Source: Chitinophaga jiangningensis
Lineage (GTDB): Bacteria; Bacteroidota; Bacteroidia; Chitinophagales; Chitinophagaceae
Length of the DNA: 64,000 bases
Direction of reading: 5' to 3'
Assembly: GCF_900142605.1 (NCBI RefSeq)
Contig: NZ_FRBL01000007.1
Location: forward strand, 310,001-374,000
The notes beneath the pieces are model-generated. The model was not told where the DNA came from. It was given only the letters and a program-made list of their open reading frames with translations, and did not search any database. Within the stretch, counting starts at the first letter, position 1. Every line of letters begins with the position of its first letter. Both the position numbers and the translations under genes were made by a program. This document shows, piece by piece, positions 42,754 through 51,727 of the stretch.

Positions 42754-43893
42754 TCAGTTTACCTTCCGGCCTTTCCACTGGTAGCTGCCAAATTTACCCA
42801 GCCACCCCGCAATTACAATATAAGGAATATGAAATATTTGCCCCGGAATAAACCATACCAGCAAACCGGATTTATTGAAGAAACTAGCCACCGGTAGCAG
42901 GAAATAGAGTTCCATGGTAACTTTAAACAATAGTAAAATCAGCAGCCACGGCCACAGCACCGGCAAAAAGAAAGCTGCGACAGCCATACCTAGCAGGCCG
43001 GCATTGAAGAAATACACCAGCATCAGCACCCAGGTAATACGCTTATCCTCGTATTTATCCGCTTTGGACGACCATCGGATACGTTGGTTCATAAAGCCTT
43101 TCAGCGTATCTACCGGTAACGTACGTACGATTACCTCCTCACTGCGCAGGTACATCACTCCTTCCGGATAGGCGTTGTAAATTTTATACATCAGCAGCAT
43201 ATCATCCCCGGAGGCAATATTGTCGATTCCCTTAAAGCCGCCTACATCGTAGAAAGCATCTTTTTCATAAGCCAGGTTCGCACCATTACACATCGTTCCG
43301 GCCTGTAACTGTGCTGCAGCACCGGTAATGCCTTGCATGGTCATGAAATCGAGCGACTGTAACTTTTTGAAAAAATTATCTTCTTTATAAAAACTAACAG
43401 GAGCCGCTATTAACCTCGGATGCCTGTCTTCATAAAACTGTACAATAGTTTCAATCCATTTAGGTCCCATAATGCAATCAGCATCGGTGGTCACGATAAG
43501 CGACCCATTGGCCTGCGACACCGCAATTTCAATCGCTTTCTTTTTATAGGAATTGAGCCGCTGCTGTTTATCCAGCATCTGACTCATTTGCAACAGACGG
43601 ATATTGGGCGCACCGGCATTACGCACCACCTCGGGCGTAGCATCTGTAGAAAAATCATCAATTACAATTACCTCCAGGAGGTCTGCGGGATATGTTTGCT
43701 GTTTCAGGGCTTCCAGCAGGGGTGGCAGGTTATCTTCCTCATCCCTGGCGGGAATGATCACCGTAACATGCGTGGTTCCCATCCGGGGAACGGGTACATA
43801 ATTTTTGAGGCGCTTCCAGCCAAGGCTGTACCACAACATCAGTACGCCGTAGCCCAGTGCCAGCACCACCATAAGAATCAGGAAAAAATGCAT
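42754..43893 (-). CDS. family 2 glycosyltransferase, membrane-bound
   Basis: 379 residues: an N-terminal membrane segment (2-22), a GT2 domain with VTVIIPARDEEDNLPPLLEA, DDFSTDATPEV, the DxD-like TTDADCIMGPKW and a QRIRW motif near 270 (NQRIRWSSKADKYEDKR), then two or three membrane segments at the C-terminus. QxxRW is the mark of processive GT2 enzymes such as cellulose or hyaluronan synthases, but the size suggests a shorter glycan-transfer role. It ends 13 nt before the ABC permease. Confidence 0.85.
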   Translation of the reverse strand: MHFFLILMVVLALGYGVLMLWYSLGWKRLKNYVPVPRMGTTHVTVIIPARDEEDNLPPLLEALKQQTYPADLLEVIVIDDFSTDATPEVVRNAGAPNIRLLQMSQMLDKQQRLNSYKKKAIEIAVSQANGSLIVTTDADCIMGPKWIETIVQFYEDRHPRLIAAPVSFYKEDNFFKKLQSLDFMTMQGITGAAAQLQAGTMCNGANLAYEKDAFYDVGGFKGIDNIASGDDMLLMYKIYNAYPEGVMYLRSEEVIVRTLPVDTLKGFMNQRIRWSSKADKYEDKRITWVLMLVYFFNAGLLGMAVAAFFLPVLWPWLLILLLFKVTMELYFLLPVASFFNKSGLLVWFIPGQIFHIPYIVIAGWLGKFGSYQWKGRKVN

Positions 43894-43899
43894 TCGGGT

Positions 43900-44700
43900 T
43901 TATATGTTTGATTTTATTACTTGACCTAATTGCGCTGATATCAGCTGATGTCCTTTTTCCAGCACCAGCATTTTAGCTGGAAAAGTTCCATCCATAAATC
44001 GGGTGCCCAGTTCAGGCGGGATTACCCGGTCGTACTTCCCGAAAATCAGGAGCGTATTTATTTTATATTGAGCCAGCAACTGCCTGCATCGCTTTTGATT
44101 GGGCATCATCTTTCGGAGGTTTGTCCAGATTTCATATACCTGGATACGCTTTTCCGGTTGATCCATCCGGTGCATCACGAACTTGAAAATACTTTCATTG
44201 AGCAGCCCCATCTTACGCCAGACTTTTATCAACCTGAAAAAGAACTGCGGGTGATAGGTATTATAACGGAAGATGCGATTGCCGATGCCTGTTTGTGTTA
44301 CAAACAAATGCCAGGGGTTATTCCTCAGGCCATCACCAGCCACCATGATCAGATGATCCAGCTTTGCGGCCATGCCTTCCACCACGCACAAAGATAATCG
44401 TCCCCCCATGCTATAGCCCAGCAGAGAAAACCGCTGAAACCCGTGCTGTTCCATCAGCAAGGCGATGATAGCAGTGAGGTCGGCTTTTTCAAAGCCACGG
44501 TTTTCCTTCCATTCCGTTTTACCATGCAGCGGCATATCTATCCCTATAATGGTAAACCTATCACCTAATTCAGCTACCAGCGGCCGGAAATGCGCAGCAG
44601 TTTCACCAAAACCATGCAGACATATAAGCAGCTGGTTTCCATTGCCTTCGCATATTCCGTGTATACGACTTTTCTTATATGGCAGATAAAATTCAGGCAT
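43900..44700 (-). CDS. alpha/beta hydrolase
   Basis: 266 residues. HGFGETAAHF at the oxyanion hole, LLGYSMGGRLSL with nucleophile Ser, FGKYDRVIPP for the acid and KGHQLIS for the His. It begins the unit that also holds the GT2 enzyme, whose ATG lies 6 nt beyond this stop. Substrate unknown. Confidence 0.82.
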   Translation of the reverse strand: MPEFYLPYKKSRIHGICEGNGNQLLICLHGFGETAAHFRPLVAELGDRFTIIGIDMPLHGKTEWKENRGFEKADLTAIIALLMEQHGFQRFSLLGYSMGGRLSLCVVEGMAAKLDHLIMVAGDGLRNNPWHLFVTQTGIGNRIFRYNTYHPQFFFRLIKVWRKMGLLNESIFKFVMHRMDQPEKRIQVYEIWTNLRKMMPNQKRCRQLLAQYKINTLLIFGKYDRVIPPELGTRFMDGTFPAKMLVLEKGHQLISAQLGQVIKSNI

Positions 44701-44866
44701 AACCTAAAAGGGAACAATGATAAGCAAAATAATGCTAGCAGCGGCTGTTAATGTTATTACAGCAGATCGTTAAGGTTGTTTTAAAACTCGGAAAAGAGGC
44801 TTTGCGGGCCGCACTTAATTCGCAATTATTTAGTTAAATTACAGAACTACCAAAAACAGTTTTATC

Positions 44867-46660
44867 ATGGACGCAACAGTTGAAAATAAGCAAGCGCTGA
44901 AAGGCGCAGAATTTCTTGTTAAGGAAAGTGCTCCTGAAGAGGTATTTACTCCGGAAGATTTTTCAGAAGAGCAGTTGATGATTAAAGACATGGCCGATCA
45001 GTTTATTGTGAAAGAAGTCACGCCGGTTGTAGAAAGGCTGGATAAACTGGAAGAAGGACTGATGCCGTCGTTACTGGAAAAAGCGGGTGAGCAGGGCTTA
45101 CTGGGTGCTGCCTTCCCTGAGGAATTGGGTGGATTAGGTAAAGATTTTGTTACCGCCACCATCATCAACGAAGGCCTGGGTGCCGGCCACTCCTTCTCTG
45201 TTGCCATGGCTGCCCATACAGGTATCGGCTCACTCCCCATCCTTTACTTTGGTACGGAAGAACAAAAACAAAAATATATTCCTAAACTGGCCACCGGCGA
45301 AATGAAAGGCGCTTACGCCCTCACAGAGCCAGGTTCCGGCTCCGATGCCCTCGGCGCTAAAACCACCGCCAAACTCACCGACGATGGTAAATATTACCTG
45401 CTCAACGGCCAGAAAATCTGGATCACCAACTCCGGCTTTGCAGATGTATTCACCGTATTCGCGAAAATTGACGGGGATAAATTCACCGGCTTCATCGTAG
45501 ATAAAGATACTCCCGGCTTCACCCTCGGACCGGAAGAACATAAAATGGGTATCAAAGGCTCCTCTACCCGACAGATCTATTTCCAGGACGCAAAAGTACC
45601 TGTAGAAAATGTACTGGGCGTGATTGGTAAAGGTCACCTGATCGCTTTTAACATTCTCAATATCGGCCGCCTGAAACTCTGTGCAGCTGCACTGGGCGCC
45701 GCTAAAAAATGTATCAACACCTCCGTTAATTACGCCATTACCCGCGAGCAGTTTAAGCAACCGATCGCTAACTTTGGCGCCATCAAACATAAACTGGCGG
45801 AAATGGTGATCCGCACCTGGACCAGCGAAGCAGCACTCTATCGTACTGCCCAGCTGATCGATGAAAAAGAAAAAGAACTGCTGGCCGCAGGAAAACCCTT
45901 CAACGAAGCCCTCCTCGGCGCCGCCGAAGAATATGCCGTGGAATGTGCCATCCTGAAAGTAAACGGCTCCGAAGTACTCGATTATGTGGTGGACGAAGGC
46001 GTACAGATTCACGGTGGTAACGGTTTCAGCGATGAGTATATCATCTCCAAAGCCTACCGCGATTCCCGCATCAACCGCATCTTTGAAGGTACCAATGAAA
46101 TCAACAGGCTCCTGACCCTCGACATGACACTCAAACGCGCCATGAAAGGAAAAATAGACCTGATGACACCAGCGATGAACGTAATGAAGGAACTCATGAG
46201 CATCCCTGATTTTGGCAGTGATGATGAAACTCCTTTCAGCAAGGAAAAGAAAATGATTGCCAACTTCAAAAAAGCCATCCTCATGACCGCCGGCGCAGCC
46301 GCACAAAAGCTGATGGCTAAGCTGGAAGGTGAACAGGAAGTACTCATGGACATCGCCGATATGGCCATCGAAACATTTGTAGCCGAAAGCGCCCTGCTCC
46401 GCCTTATTAAACTGAGTCAAAGCAAAGGAGAAGCAGCTGCATCCCTGGAAAAAGATATGGTTCAAACATACATCTACGATGCAGCCGACCGTATCAACAA
46501 ATCCGGTAAAGACGCCATCAACGCCTTCGCCGAAGGAGATGAACAACGCATGATGCTGCTCGGCCTCAAACGCTTTACCAAAGCGGAACCGTTCAATACT
46601 AAAGACGCCCGCCGACGTATCGCCGATAAACTTATCGCAGAGAATAAATACATCTGGTAA
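44867..46660 (+). CDS. acyl-CoA dehydrogenase
   Basis: 597 residues, longer than ordinary short- or medium-chain enzymes (about 380) and closer to very-long-chain types with an extra C-terminal domain. Flavin and substrate motifs are clear: YALTEPGSGSDALGAKTTAK, KIWITNSGFADVFTVFAKID, GGNGFSDEYIISKAYRDSRI and NRIFEGTNEINRLL. It introduces the first double bond in fatty acid beta-oxidation and reduces an electron-transfer flavoprotein. Single gene with its own hairpin terminator. Confidence 0.93.
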   Translation: MDATVENKQALKGAEFLVKESAPEEVFTPEDFSEEQLMIKDMADQFIVKEVTPVVERLDKLEEGLMPSLLEKAGEQGLLGAAFPEELGGLGKDFVTATIINEGLGAGHSFSVAMAAHTGIGSLPILYFGTEEQKQKYIPKLATGEMKGAYALTEPGSGSDALGAKTTAKLTDDGKYYLLNGQKIWITNSGFADVFTVFAKIDGDKFTGFIVDKDTPGFTLGPEEHKMGIKGSSTRQIYFQDAKVPVENVLGVIGKGHLIAFNILNIGRLKLCAAALGAAKKCINTSVNYAITREQFKQPIANFGAIKHKLAEMVIRTWTSEAALYRTAQLIDEKEKELLAAGKPFNEALLGAAEEYAVECAILKVNGSEVLDYVVDEGVQIHGGNGFSDEYIISKAYRDSRINRIFEGTNEINRLLTLDMTLKRAMKGKIDLMTPAMNVMKELMSIPDFGSDDETPFSKEKKMIANFKKAILMTAGAAAQKLMAKLEGEQEVLMDIADMAIETFVAESALLRLIKLSQSKGEAAASLEKDMVQTYIYDAADRINKSGKDAINAFAEGDEQRMMLLGLKRFTKAEPFNTKDARRRIADKLIAENKYIW

Positions 46661-46671
46661 TTCAATAACGA

Positions 46672-46704
46672 AATATGCCCCGCCTTCAACCTGCGGGGCA
46701 TATT
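46672..46704 (+). terminator. terminator-like hairpin after the acyl-CoA dehydrogenase gene
   Basis: Perfect 12-bp stem (46672-46683 with 46693-46704), 9-nt loop, ending in TTTTC. It follows the stop codon by 12 nt. Confidence 0.7.
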
Positions 46705-46768
46705 TTCAAATTAACCCCACCTATTTGCCCCGCCTTGTTATCTTTACAACTGACTTACAGACAGGTGC

Positions 46769-48505
46769 ATGAAGCAATTAGTATCTATTTTAGCCTCCAT
46801 TATCGCGGTTCTAGTTTTTCCAACATTGGCGCTCAGCCAGGCCTCCATCAGATTAAACCAACCCTCCCGGGATCAGAACAATGTCAGCAACGGCAAACAG
46901 TTCATCGCCGGGAGAACCTGTATAGGCTGCAAACTCACTATCAATAACGATAGCGTACTTGTGTACCCTACCGGCACCTTCGCCGTAAAAAAAGAGCTGC
47001 CCCAGGGTAAAAGTACTTTTGTACTCAACGCACAGGACTCTACCGGTACCACCTATACGAAAACAATAACGTATTACTATAACCCCGCCCCAGCGCCAAA
47101 AGCTACGAGCACCTTTCGCATAGATTTTATTGACATCTCCCCGAAAGGAAACCTGGAACTGGCAGACGGTGATACCATACGGGTAAAGATGAAAGGCTAC
47201 CCCGGCACCAAAGCCAGCTGGTTCAACGGCGAAGCACTCACGGAGCTTCCTCCCTCCCAGTCGTCCGGTGTTCCCGGCTACTATGTAGGCTACCACGTGA
47301 TTACTGAAGCAGACTCCCTGCTTAACGGGAAAATAAATGTAACCCTCCGCAACGGGAGCACTACCACCCTGGCCAGTCCTAACCGCTACCGGTACATGAA
47401 AACAGACAAGATTCTTACCGGGCGTACCATCGATAACATGACCTACCTCACCAGCACCACAGAAGGTGATCGGCTGGGGCCCAATAAACTCGGGTACCTC
47501 GATAAAGATGTACTGCTGCAGATCGTAGGTAAACAAGGTGACTATTACAAGGTGCGACTCGCCAACAAGAAAAATGCGTATATCCCTGAGGGTTATCTCG
47601 ACACAGACATCCCGCAGGAAGGCATTCCGGTGAGCGTGATTTCCAATGCCGCCATCTGGGGCGACGAGAAGTACGACTATGTACAGATTGAGCTTTCCGA
47701 CAGAATGCCTTACATCTCTACCCAACAAAATGACCCCGGAAAAATTATTATTGACGTGTATGGCGCCTATGCGGAACAACGTATCAGCAACGCCTTACAA
47801 AATGCACGCGAAATCAGCCAGGTAACCTGGGGCCAGCCGGCACCGGACGTTTTCCGGATGACGCTCTCCCTCAAACATAATGTGTGGGGGTATAAAATGT
47901 ATTACGAAGGCAACAAGCTAACGGTGAGGGTTAAACGAATTCCGGAAAACCTGGCTCTCAGCAATATGACAATTGCCATCGACCCCGGCCATGGGGGCAA
48001 TAACCCAGGCGGAACCGGCCTGGCAGGCGTAGTGGAAAAGCATATGACGCTGGCCATTTCGCTGATGCTCAAAAATGCCTTTGAGAAAGAAGGGGCTAAA
48101 GTGCTGATCACCCGTACTACCGACCAGTTTGTGAATAATGAGGAACGACTTTCTTTTTACCGGCAGGTAGATCCTGACCTGTTACTCAGCATACATTTCA
48201 ACTCCTCGGCCAATCCCGTGGATATATACGGAACGGCCACCTATTACCGGCATCCGTTTTGCGAACCGTTTTCTACGGCTATCCATAAACGCTTGCTGGA
48301 AACAGGTTTGAGCGACTTCGGCAATAACGGCAACTTCAATTTTATTCTGAATAATCCAACCGAGTTTCCGGATGTATTGGTGGAAACATTGTTTCTCAGC
48401 AATCCCGGAGATGAAGCTGCCATCCTGGATCCCGAATTTCAGCAGTTGCTGATCCAGAAGATTGTGCAGGGTACGAAGGATTATATCCAGGAAGTAAAAC
48501 GATAG
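46769..48505 (+). CDS. N-acetylmuramoyl-L-alanine amidase, exported
   Basis: 578 residues: signal peptide (about 1-24), an Ig-like N-terminal region, an SH3-like segment (about 225-290; DVLLQIVGKQGDYYKVRLAN), an AMIN-like beta domain (about 300-390), and a C-terminal Amidase_3 catalytic domain (about 395-575). Zinc ligands are in AIDPGHGGNNPG, VVEKHMTLA and LSIHFNSS, with the catalytic Glu in VETLFLSNPGD. It cuts the stem peptide from muramic acid in peptidoglycan, for separation or turnover of the wall. Convergent with the M28 peptidase. Confidence 0.9.
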   Translation: MKQLVSILASIIAVLVFPTLALSQASIRLNQPSRDQNNVSNGKQFIAGRTCIGCKLTINNDSVLVYPTGTFAVKKELPQGKSTFVLNAQDSTGTTYTKTITYYYNPAPAPKATSTFRIDFIDISPKGNLELADGDTIRVKMKGYPGTKASWFNGEALTELPPSQSSGVPGYYVGYHVITEADSLLNGKINVTLRNGSTTTLASPNRYRYMKTDKILTGRTIDNMTYLTSTTEGDRLGPNKLGYLDKDVLLQIVGKQGDYYKVRLANKKNAYIPEGYLDTDIPQEGIPVSVISNAAIWGDEKYDYVQIELSDRMPYISTQQNDPGKIIIDVYGAYAEQRISNALQNAREISQVTWGQPAPDVFRMTLSLKHNVWGYKMYYEGNKLTVRVKRIPENLALSNMTIAIDPGHGGNNPGGTGLAGVVEKHMTLAISLMLKNAFEKEGAKVLITRTTDQFVNNEERLSFYRQVDPDLLLSIHFNSSANPVDIYGTATYYRHPFCEPFSTAIHKRLLETGLSDFGNNGNFNFILNNPTEFPDVLVETLFLSNPGDEAAILDPEFQQLLIQKIVQGTKDYIQEVKR

Positions 48506-48508
48506 TTT

Positions 48509-48547
48509 GCCGGGTTTCGTGGGACCGAAGGTCCCGCGAAACCCGGC
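48509..48547. terminator. 18-bp GAA-apex palindrome between convergent genes
   Basis: Arms 48509-48526 and 48530-48547, loop GAA, with one G-T pair. It lies immediately after the amidase stop and 13 nt before the convergent M28 peptidase stop. A likely shared terminator or mRNA end structure, though without a U run. Confidence 0.65.
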
Positions 48548-48559
48548 GCTTATAGGAGG

Positions 48560-50818
48560 TTAAAGTGCATGCTTTTGCAAATACCCGGACAACCTCACAA
48601 TCGCCTCAGACACAATCTTAATCTGCTCATCCGCCTCTTTCCACCTCCGTTGCTCAATCGCTTCCCTCACCCCGGGAATAGTTTTCACCCCGTAGCCGGT
48701 ATAAAATCCGGGCGCATACAGCGTATGCTTATACCAGGAGCGGTTTGGCAGGCCACCGGCGTACAATAACTGTTGCTCCGCCTGATACAATGCCTTATTC
48801 ACCGCTTCACTGTTAGCACCCTGTTTACGGGCAGATAACTGCTGAGTAACGGAGTCCAGCCCTGCCAGCGCGTTTTGCAGCGGTGTAAAGTCGATGTATG
48901 GCACCGGATCTTTCAACGCAGGGGCCGCCAGGTGTTTGGCCGTATCAGTCGCCAGCGCATATTTATTATCGTTTATGAGCTGGTTTTCCACTGCGGTGGC
49001 TTCTCTCAGGTTATTGGAGAGATCTGAGAGTTCCGATGCATAGGTGTTTACGGTTTCATAGAGTCTGCGGAAGTCGAAGGGCACATTAACGGCGTTGGCT
49101 ATACGCAGTACGGTATGTCCTGCGGTTTTAGACAAAGCAACACCATAGTCGAAAGTGGGGTCTTTAAACCGGCGGTAGTCGTCATACGAATCGTAGATGG
49201 AATGGTATTCACCGCCTGCATCTTCGCCACCATAGCTATAATCCAGCGACGGTACACCGAGGTGCTGGAGGAAGGAGGAGTAGTCGGAGCCGGAACCCAT
49301 GGCGTTGATATTGATACTTTGCCTGGCGAGTTTTTCTTTCTTCGCTTTTGGCGTGGCTGCTCTCAGGGCATCCAGTGCCTGGCGGCGTGCGAGCACGCTT
49401 ACATTGGTTTGCGGGTCAGTGATATCGCGACCCACTTCATTAACCAGGGTTTCCAGTGCATGGGAGCCGCTGGCGTTAAGAAATCCGCGGCCGTTATTAT
49501 CCGAGTTGATGTATACCACTGCTTTTTCCTGCAGTTCTTTGGCGTGATCTTCCACCCATTCGGTGGAGCCAAGCAGGCCAGGCTCTTCACCGTCCCAGGC
49601 ACAGTAAACGAGGGTTCTTGCGGGCTTATTTCCTTGTTTGGCCAGTTCGCCGATGGCTTTCGCTTCTTCGAGCATGGCCGCGATGCCACTGATAGGATCG
49701 GCGGCGCCGTTTACCCAGGCATCGTGGTGATTACCCCGTACGATCCATTGGTCGGGGAATTTGCTGCCTTTCAAAGTGGCCACCACGTTGTAGCACGGGC
49801 GTATCTGCCAGTCGAATTTCATTTTCAGGTGCACGGGTGTGGTGCCCGGACCTATATGGTAGGTGAATGGCAGGCCACCGCGCCAGTCATCAGGAGCCAC
49901 GGGCCCTTCAAGGGATTGCAGCAGCGGTGCTGCATCGTGGTAGCTGATGGGTATTACCGGTATTTTAAGGAGATTAGGTGCTTCTTCCCTTTTAAGTCGT
50001 TTGGCCTCCGAGGTAGCGCCAACGTTGGGTGTGAGCGGGTCGCCGGGATAGATGACCATGTCCATAATGGAGCCGCGTTGCACACCGTATTCGTTTTTAA
50101 AAGCGCCTTTAGGATATACATCGCCGCTATAGTAGCCGTCATCGCGGGGGTCGGAATAGATGATACAGCCAATGGCACCGTGTTCCTGGGCTACTTTGGG
50201 TTTAATACCTCTCCAGGAGCGGCCGTATTTAGCGATTACAATTTTTCCTTTAACGCTGATCCCTAAACGCTGCAGGTAGTCATAATCTTCCGGCAGGCCG
50301 TAGTTAACGAATACGAGCCCGGCTTTCACGTCACCGTCGGCACTCCAGCAGTTATACGTAGGCAGCTGGCCGGCTTGCCCGGAGGTTGCGTCTTCCGGGA
50401 GTGCGGGCTCTTTCAGCAAGGCCTTGTAGGGTTTGGGGCCGCCGAGTTCCAGCACCCTTTCAGTCGGAATGGGAAATAATACCTGATAGGTTGCCAGGGA
50501 AGCATCCCAGCCATAGCTATTGAAGCGGCGTTTGATTTCTTCGGCTACTTCTTTGCCTCTGGCAGAGCTGATGTGATGAGGCTGTGAGGCCAGTTCTTTA
50601 ATGGTGGCGCCAATATTTGCGCTGCTCAGGTGCTGGTCAAACTGCGTTTCCAGCCGTAACTGGGCCGCAGCGAGGCTGTCAGGAAAACCGGATAGTTTCT
50701 TTGTTTGCCCGCTGGCAATGCCGCTTAGCAGCAGCAGGGCAGCCATCAGTTGACTGATAGGTGATGTGATCATAACAGATTCAGATTGTTGGTAGATGTG
50801 GGTTTTGTGTATTATCAA
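48560..50818 (-). CDS. M28 family metallopeptidase (glutamate carboxypeptidase II-like)
   Basis: 752 residues; a signal peptide follows M16 (MITSPISQLMAALLLLSGIA), so the true start may be the ATG at 50773. Order: PA domain (about 130-300), M28 co-catalytic zinc peptidase (RGNHHDAWVNGAADPISGIA, CAWDGEEPGLLGSTEW, INSDNNGRG, GEYHSIYDSYDDYRR) and a C-terminal transferrin-receptor-like dimerisation domain (610-745). This is the layout of human GCPII. It would trim peptides, often acidic ones, in the periplasm or at the surface. The specificity is unknown. Confidence 0.92.
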   Translation of the reverse strand: MIIHKTHIYQQSESVMITSPISQLMAALLLLSGIASGQTKKLSGFPDSLAAAQLRLETQFDQHLSSANIGATIKELASQPHHISSARGKEVAEEIKRRFNSYGWDASLATYQVLFPIPTERVLELGGPKPYKALLKEPALPEDATSGQAGQLPTYNCWSADGDVKAGLVFVNYGLPEDYDYLQRLGISVKGKIVIAKYGRSWRGIKPKVAQEHGAIGCIIYSDPRDDGYYSGDVYPKGAFKNEYGVQRGSIMDMVIYPGDPLTPNVGATSEAKRLKREEAPNLLKIPVIPISYHDAAPLLQSLEGPVAPDDWRGGLPFTYHIGPGTTPVHLKMKFDWQIRPCYNVVATLKGSKFPDQWIVRGNHHDAWVNGAADPISGIAAMLEEAKAIGELAKQGNKPARTLVYCAWDGEEPGLLGSTEWVEDHAKELQEKAVVYINSDNNGRGFLNASGSHALETLVNEVGRDITDPQTNVSVLARRQALDALRAATPKAKKEKLARQSININAMGSGSDYSSFLQHLGVPSLDYSYGGEDAGGEYHSIYDSYDDYRRFKDPTFDYGVALSKTAGHTVLRIANAVNVPFDFRRLYETVNTYASELSDLSNNLREATAVENQLINDNKYALATDTAKHLAAPALKDPVPYIDFTPLQNALAGLDSVTQQLSARKQGANSEAVNKALYQAEQQLLYAGGLPNRSWYKHTLYAPGFYTGYGVKTIPGVREAIEQRRWKEADEQIKIVSEAIVRLSGYLQKHAL

Positions 50819-51057
50819 GATACAAATAGTCTATTAATTTAATAGGGTTTTTTATAAGTTTTTGTCAGGGATGATGCCTTCGGCATCATCCCTGGAGGGG
50901 GCCGCGCTACGCGCGGCAACGTTTTTTTTTGCCGCCCTGAATGTCGCCCAACAGGGAACCAGCCTGAAGATCTTAACTTGCTTTCTTCTATGCGGCGAGT
51001 ATTAAGCCCCGGTTTTACAAGGTAGCCCACAGCAGGATCATGGCACGCCTTCCATCC

Positions 51058-51108
51058 GCTTCCAGAGGACTCCTGCTTCCAGAGGACTCCTGCTTCCAGA
51101 AGGGCTCC
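51058..51108. repeat. 17-bp tandem repeat, two exact copies and one diverged
   Basis: Units 51058-51074 and 51075-51091 are identical (GCTTCCAGAGGACTCCT). The third, 51092-51108, is GCTTCCAGAAGGGCTCC. The last unit runs into a GGGCTCC/GGAGCCC hairpin. Confidence 0.75.
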
Positions 51109-51246
51109 GCAGGAGCCCCTCCCCATCACCCGGACCGAAGGTCCGGGTGAAACTCAGCTAAGGCGCTATCACCCACTATAACTTTTAGTTATGACGCATA
51201 AACACACGTTATAGGCCATACAGTCTACTTAACCAGTAGATTAATC

Positions 51247-51254
51247 TATATTTG
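51247..51254 (+). promoter_or_regulatory. -7 box upstream of the CMD-korB genes
   Basis: TATATTTG matches TAnnTTTG, 62 nt ahead of the start of the carboxymuconolactone decarboxylase-like gene. The -33 element is not clear. Confidence 0.45.
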
Positions 51255-51316
51255 TAAATCCTTTCATAGCTTTAGTGCCTGGAAAACATTTTATCACATT
51301 ATAAAACAGCATATAT

Positions 51317-51661
51317 ATGGGGAAAGCAATCGAGGAGTTTAACGAGTATAGAGCTAAAATGAATGACGTGATTCTGGGCAAACAGAATAAGGTGATAAAC
51401 CGCCTCTTTAACCTGGATACCAATACCTATGCAGAAGGCGCCCTAAGCACTAAAACAAAGGAAATGCTGGGCCTGGTAGCATCCATGGTACTGCGCTGCG
51501 ACGATTGTATCAAATATCACCTGGGAAAGTCCTATGAGCAGGGCGTCACCACCGAAGAAATGTATGAAATCTTTGCGGTGGCCAATATCGTGGGCGGAAC
51601 TATCGTTATCCCGCACACACGCAGAGCGGCAGAGTATTGGGAAGAATTGACAGCGCAGTGA
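51317..51661 (+). CDS. carboxymuconolactone decarboxylase/AhpD-fold protein
   Basis: 114 residues, a single CMD domain: GALSTKTKEMLGLVASMVLR, then CDDC, which is the AhpD-type CxxC pair, and IKYHLGKSYEQGVTTEEMYE. Proteins with CxxC and a nearby His often act in peroxide reduction with AhpC or as dithiol carriers; others decarboxylate gamma-carboxymuconolactone. It lies 66 nt upstream of korB and probably shares its transcript, so a redox role next to the ferredoxin oxidoreductase is possible. Confidence 0.82.
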   Translation: MGKAIEEFNEYRAKMNDVILGKQNKVINRLFNLDTNTYAEGALSTKTKEMLGLVASMVLRCDDCIKYHLGKSYEQGVTTEEMYEIFAVANIVGGTIVIPHTRRAAEYWEELTAQ

Positions 51662-51727
51662 TACTTATTTTCCGGCGATCTGTTGTAACTTTACATTCTA
51701 TATAAAACATATATTTAATCCATTCTA

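Larger units (their letters stand above)
50819..51316. other. 498-bp divergent intergenic region with palindromes and a tandem repeat
   Basis: It contains a 13-bp TTC-apex palindrome (50866-50878 with 50882-50894), a 7-bp GC hairpin (50901-50917) followed by ten T on the plus strand (a plus-oriented terminator with no plus-strand gene before it), a 17-bp tandem repeat (51058-51108), an 11-bp GAA-apex palindrome (51126-51136 with 51140-51150) and a -7 box for the CMD gene (51247-51254). No coding sequence is convincing. Confidence 0.6.

Noticed and set aside
45230..46546. 438-residue open frame on the minus strand
   Set aside because: Antisense shadow of the acyl-CoA dehydrogenase gene; Phe- and Gly-rich translation without recognisable domain.
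49115..50266. 383-residue open frame on the plus strand
   Set aside because: Antisense to the M28 peptidase, whose zinc motifs are intact.
50839..51129. 96-residue open frame on the minus strand
   Set aside because: It runs through the palindromes and the tandem repeat; translation looks like non-coding sequence and matches no family.
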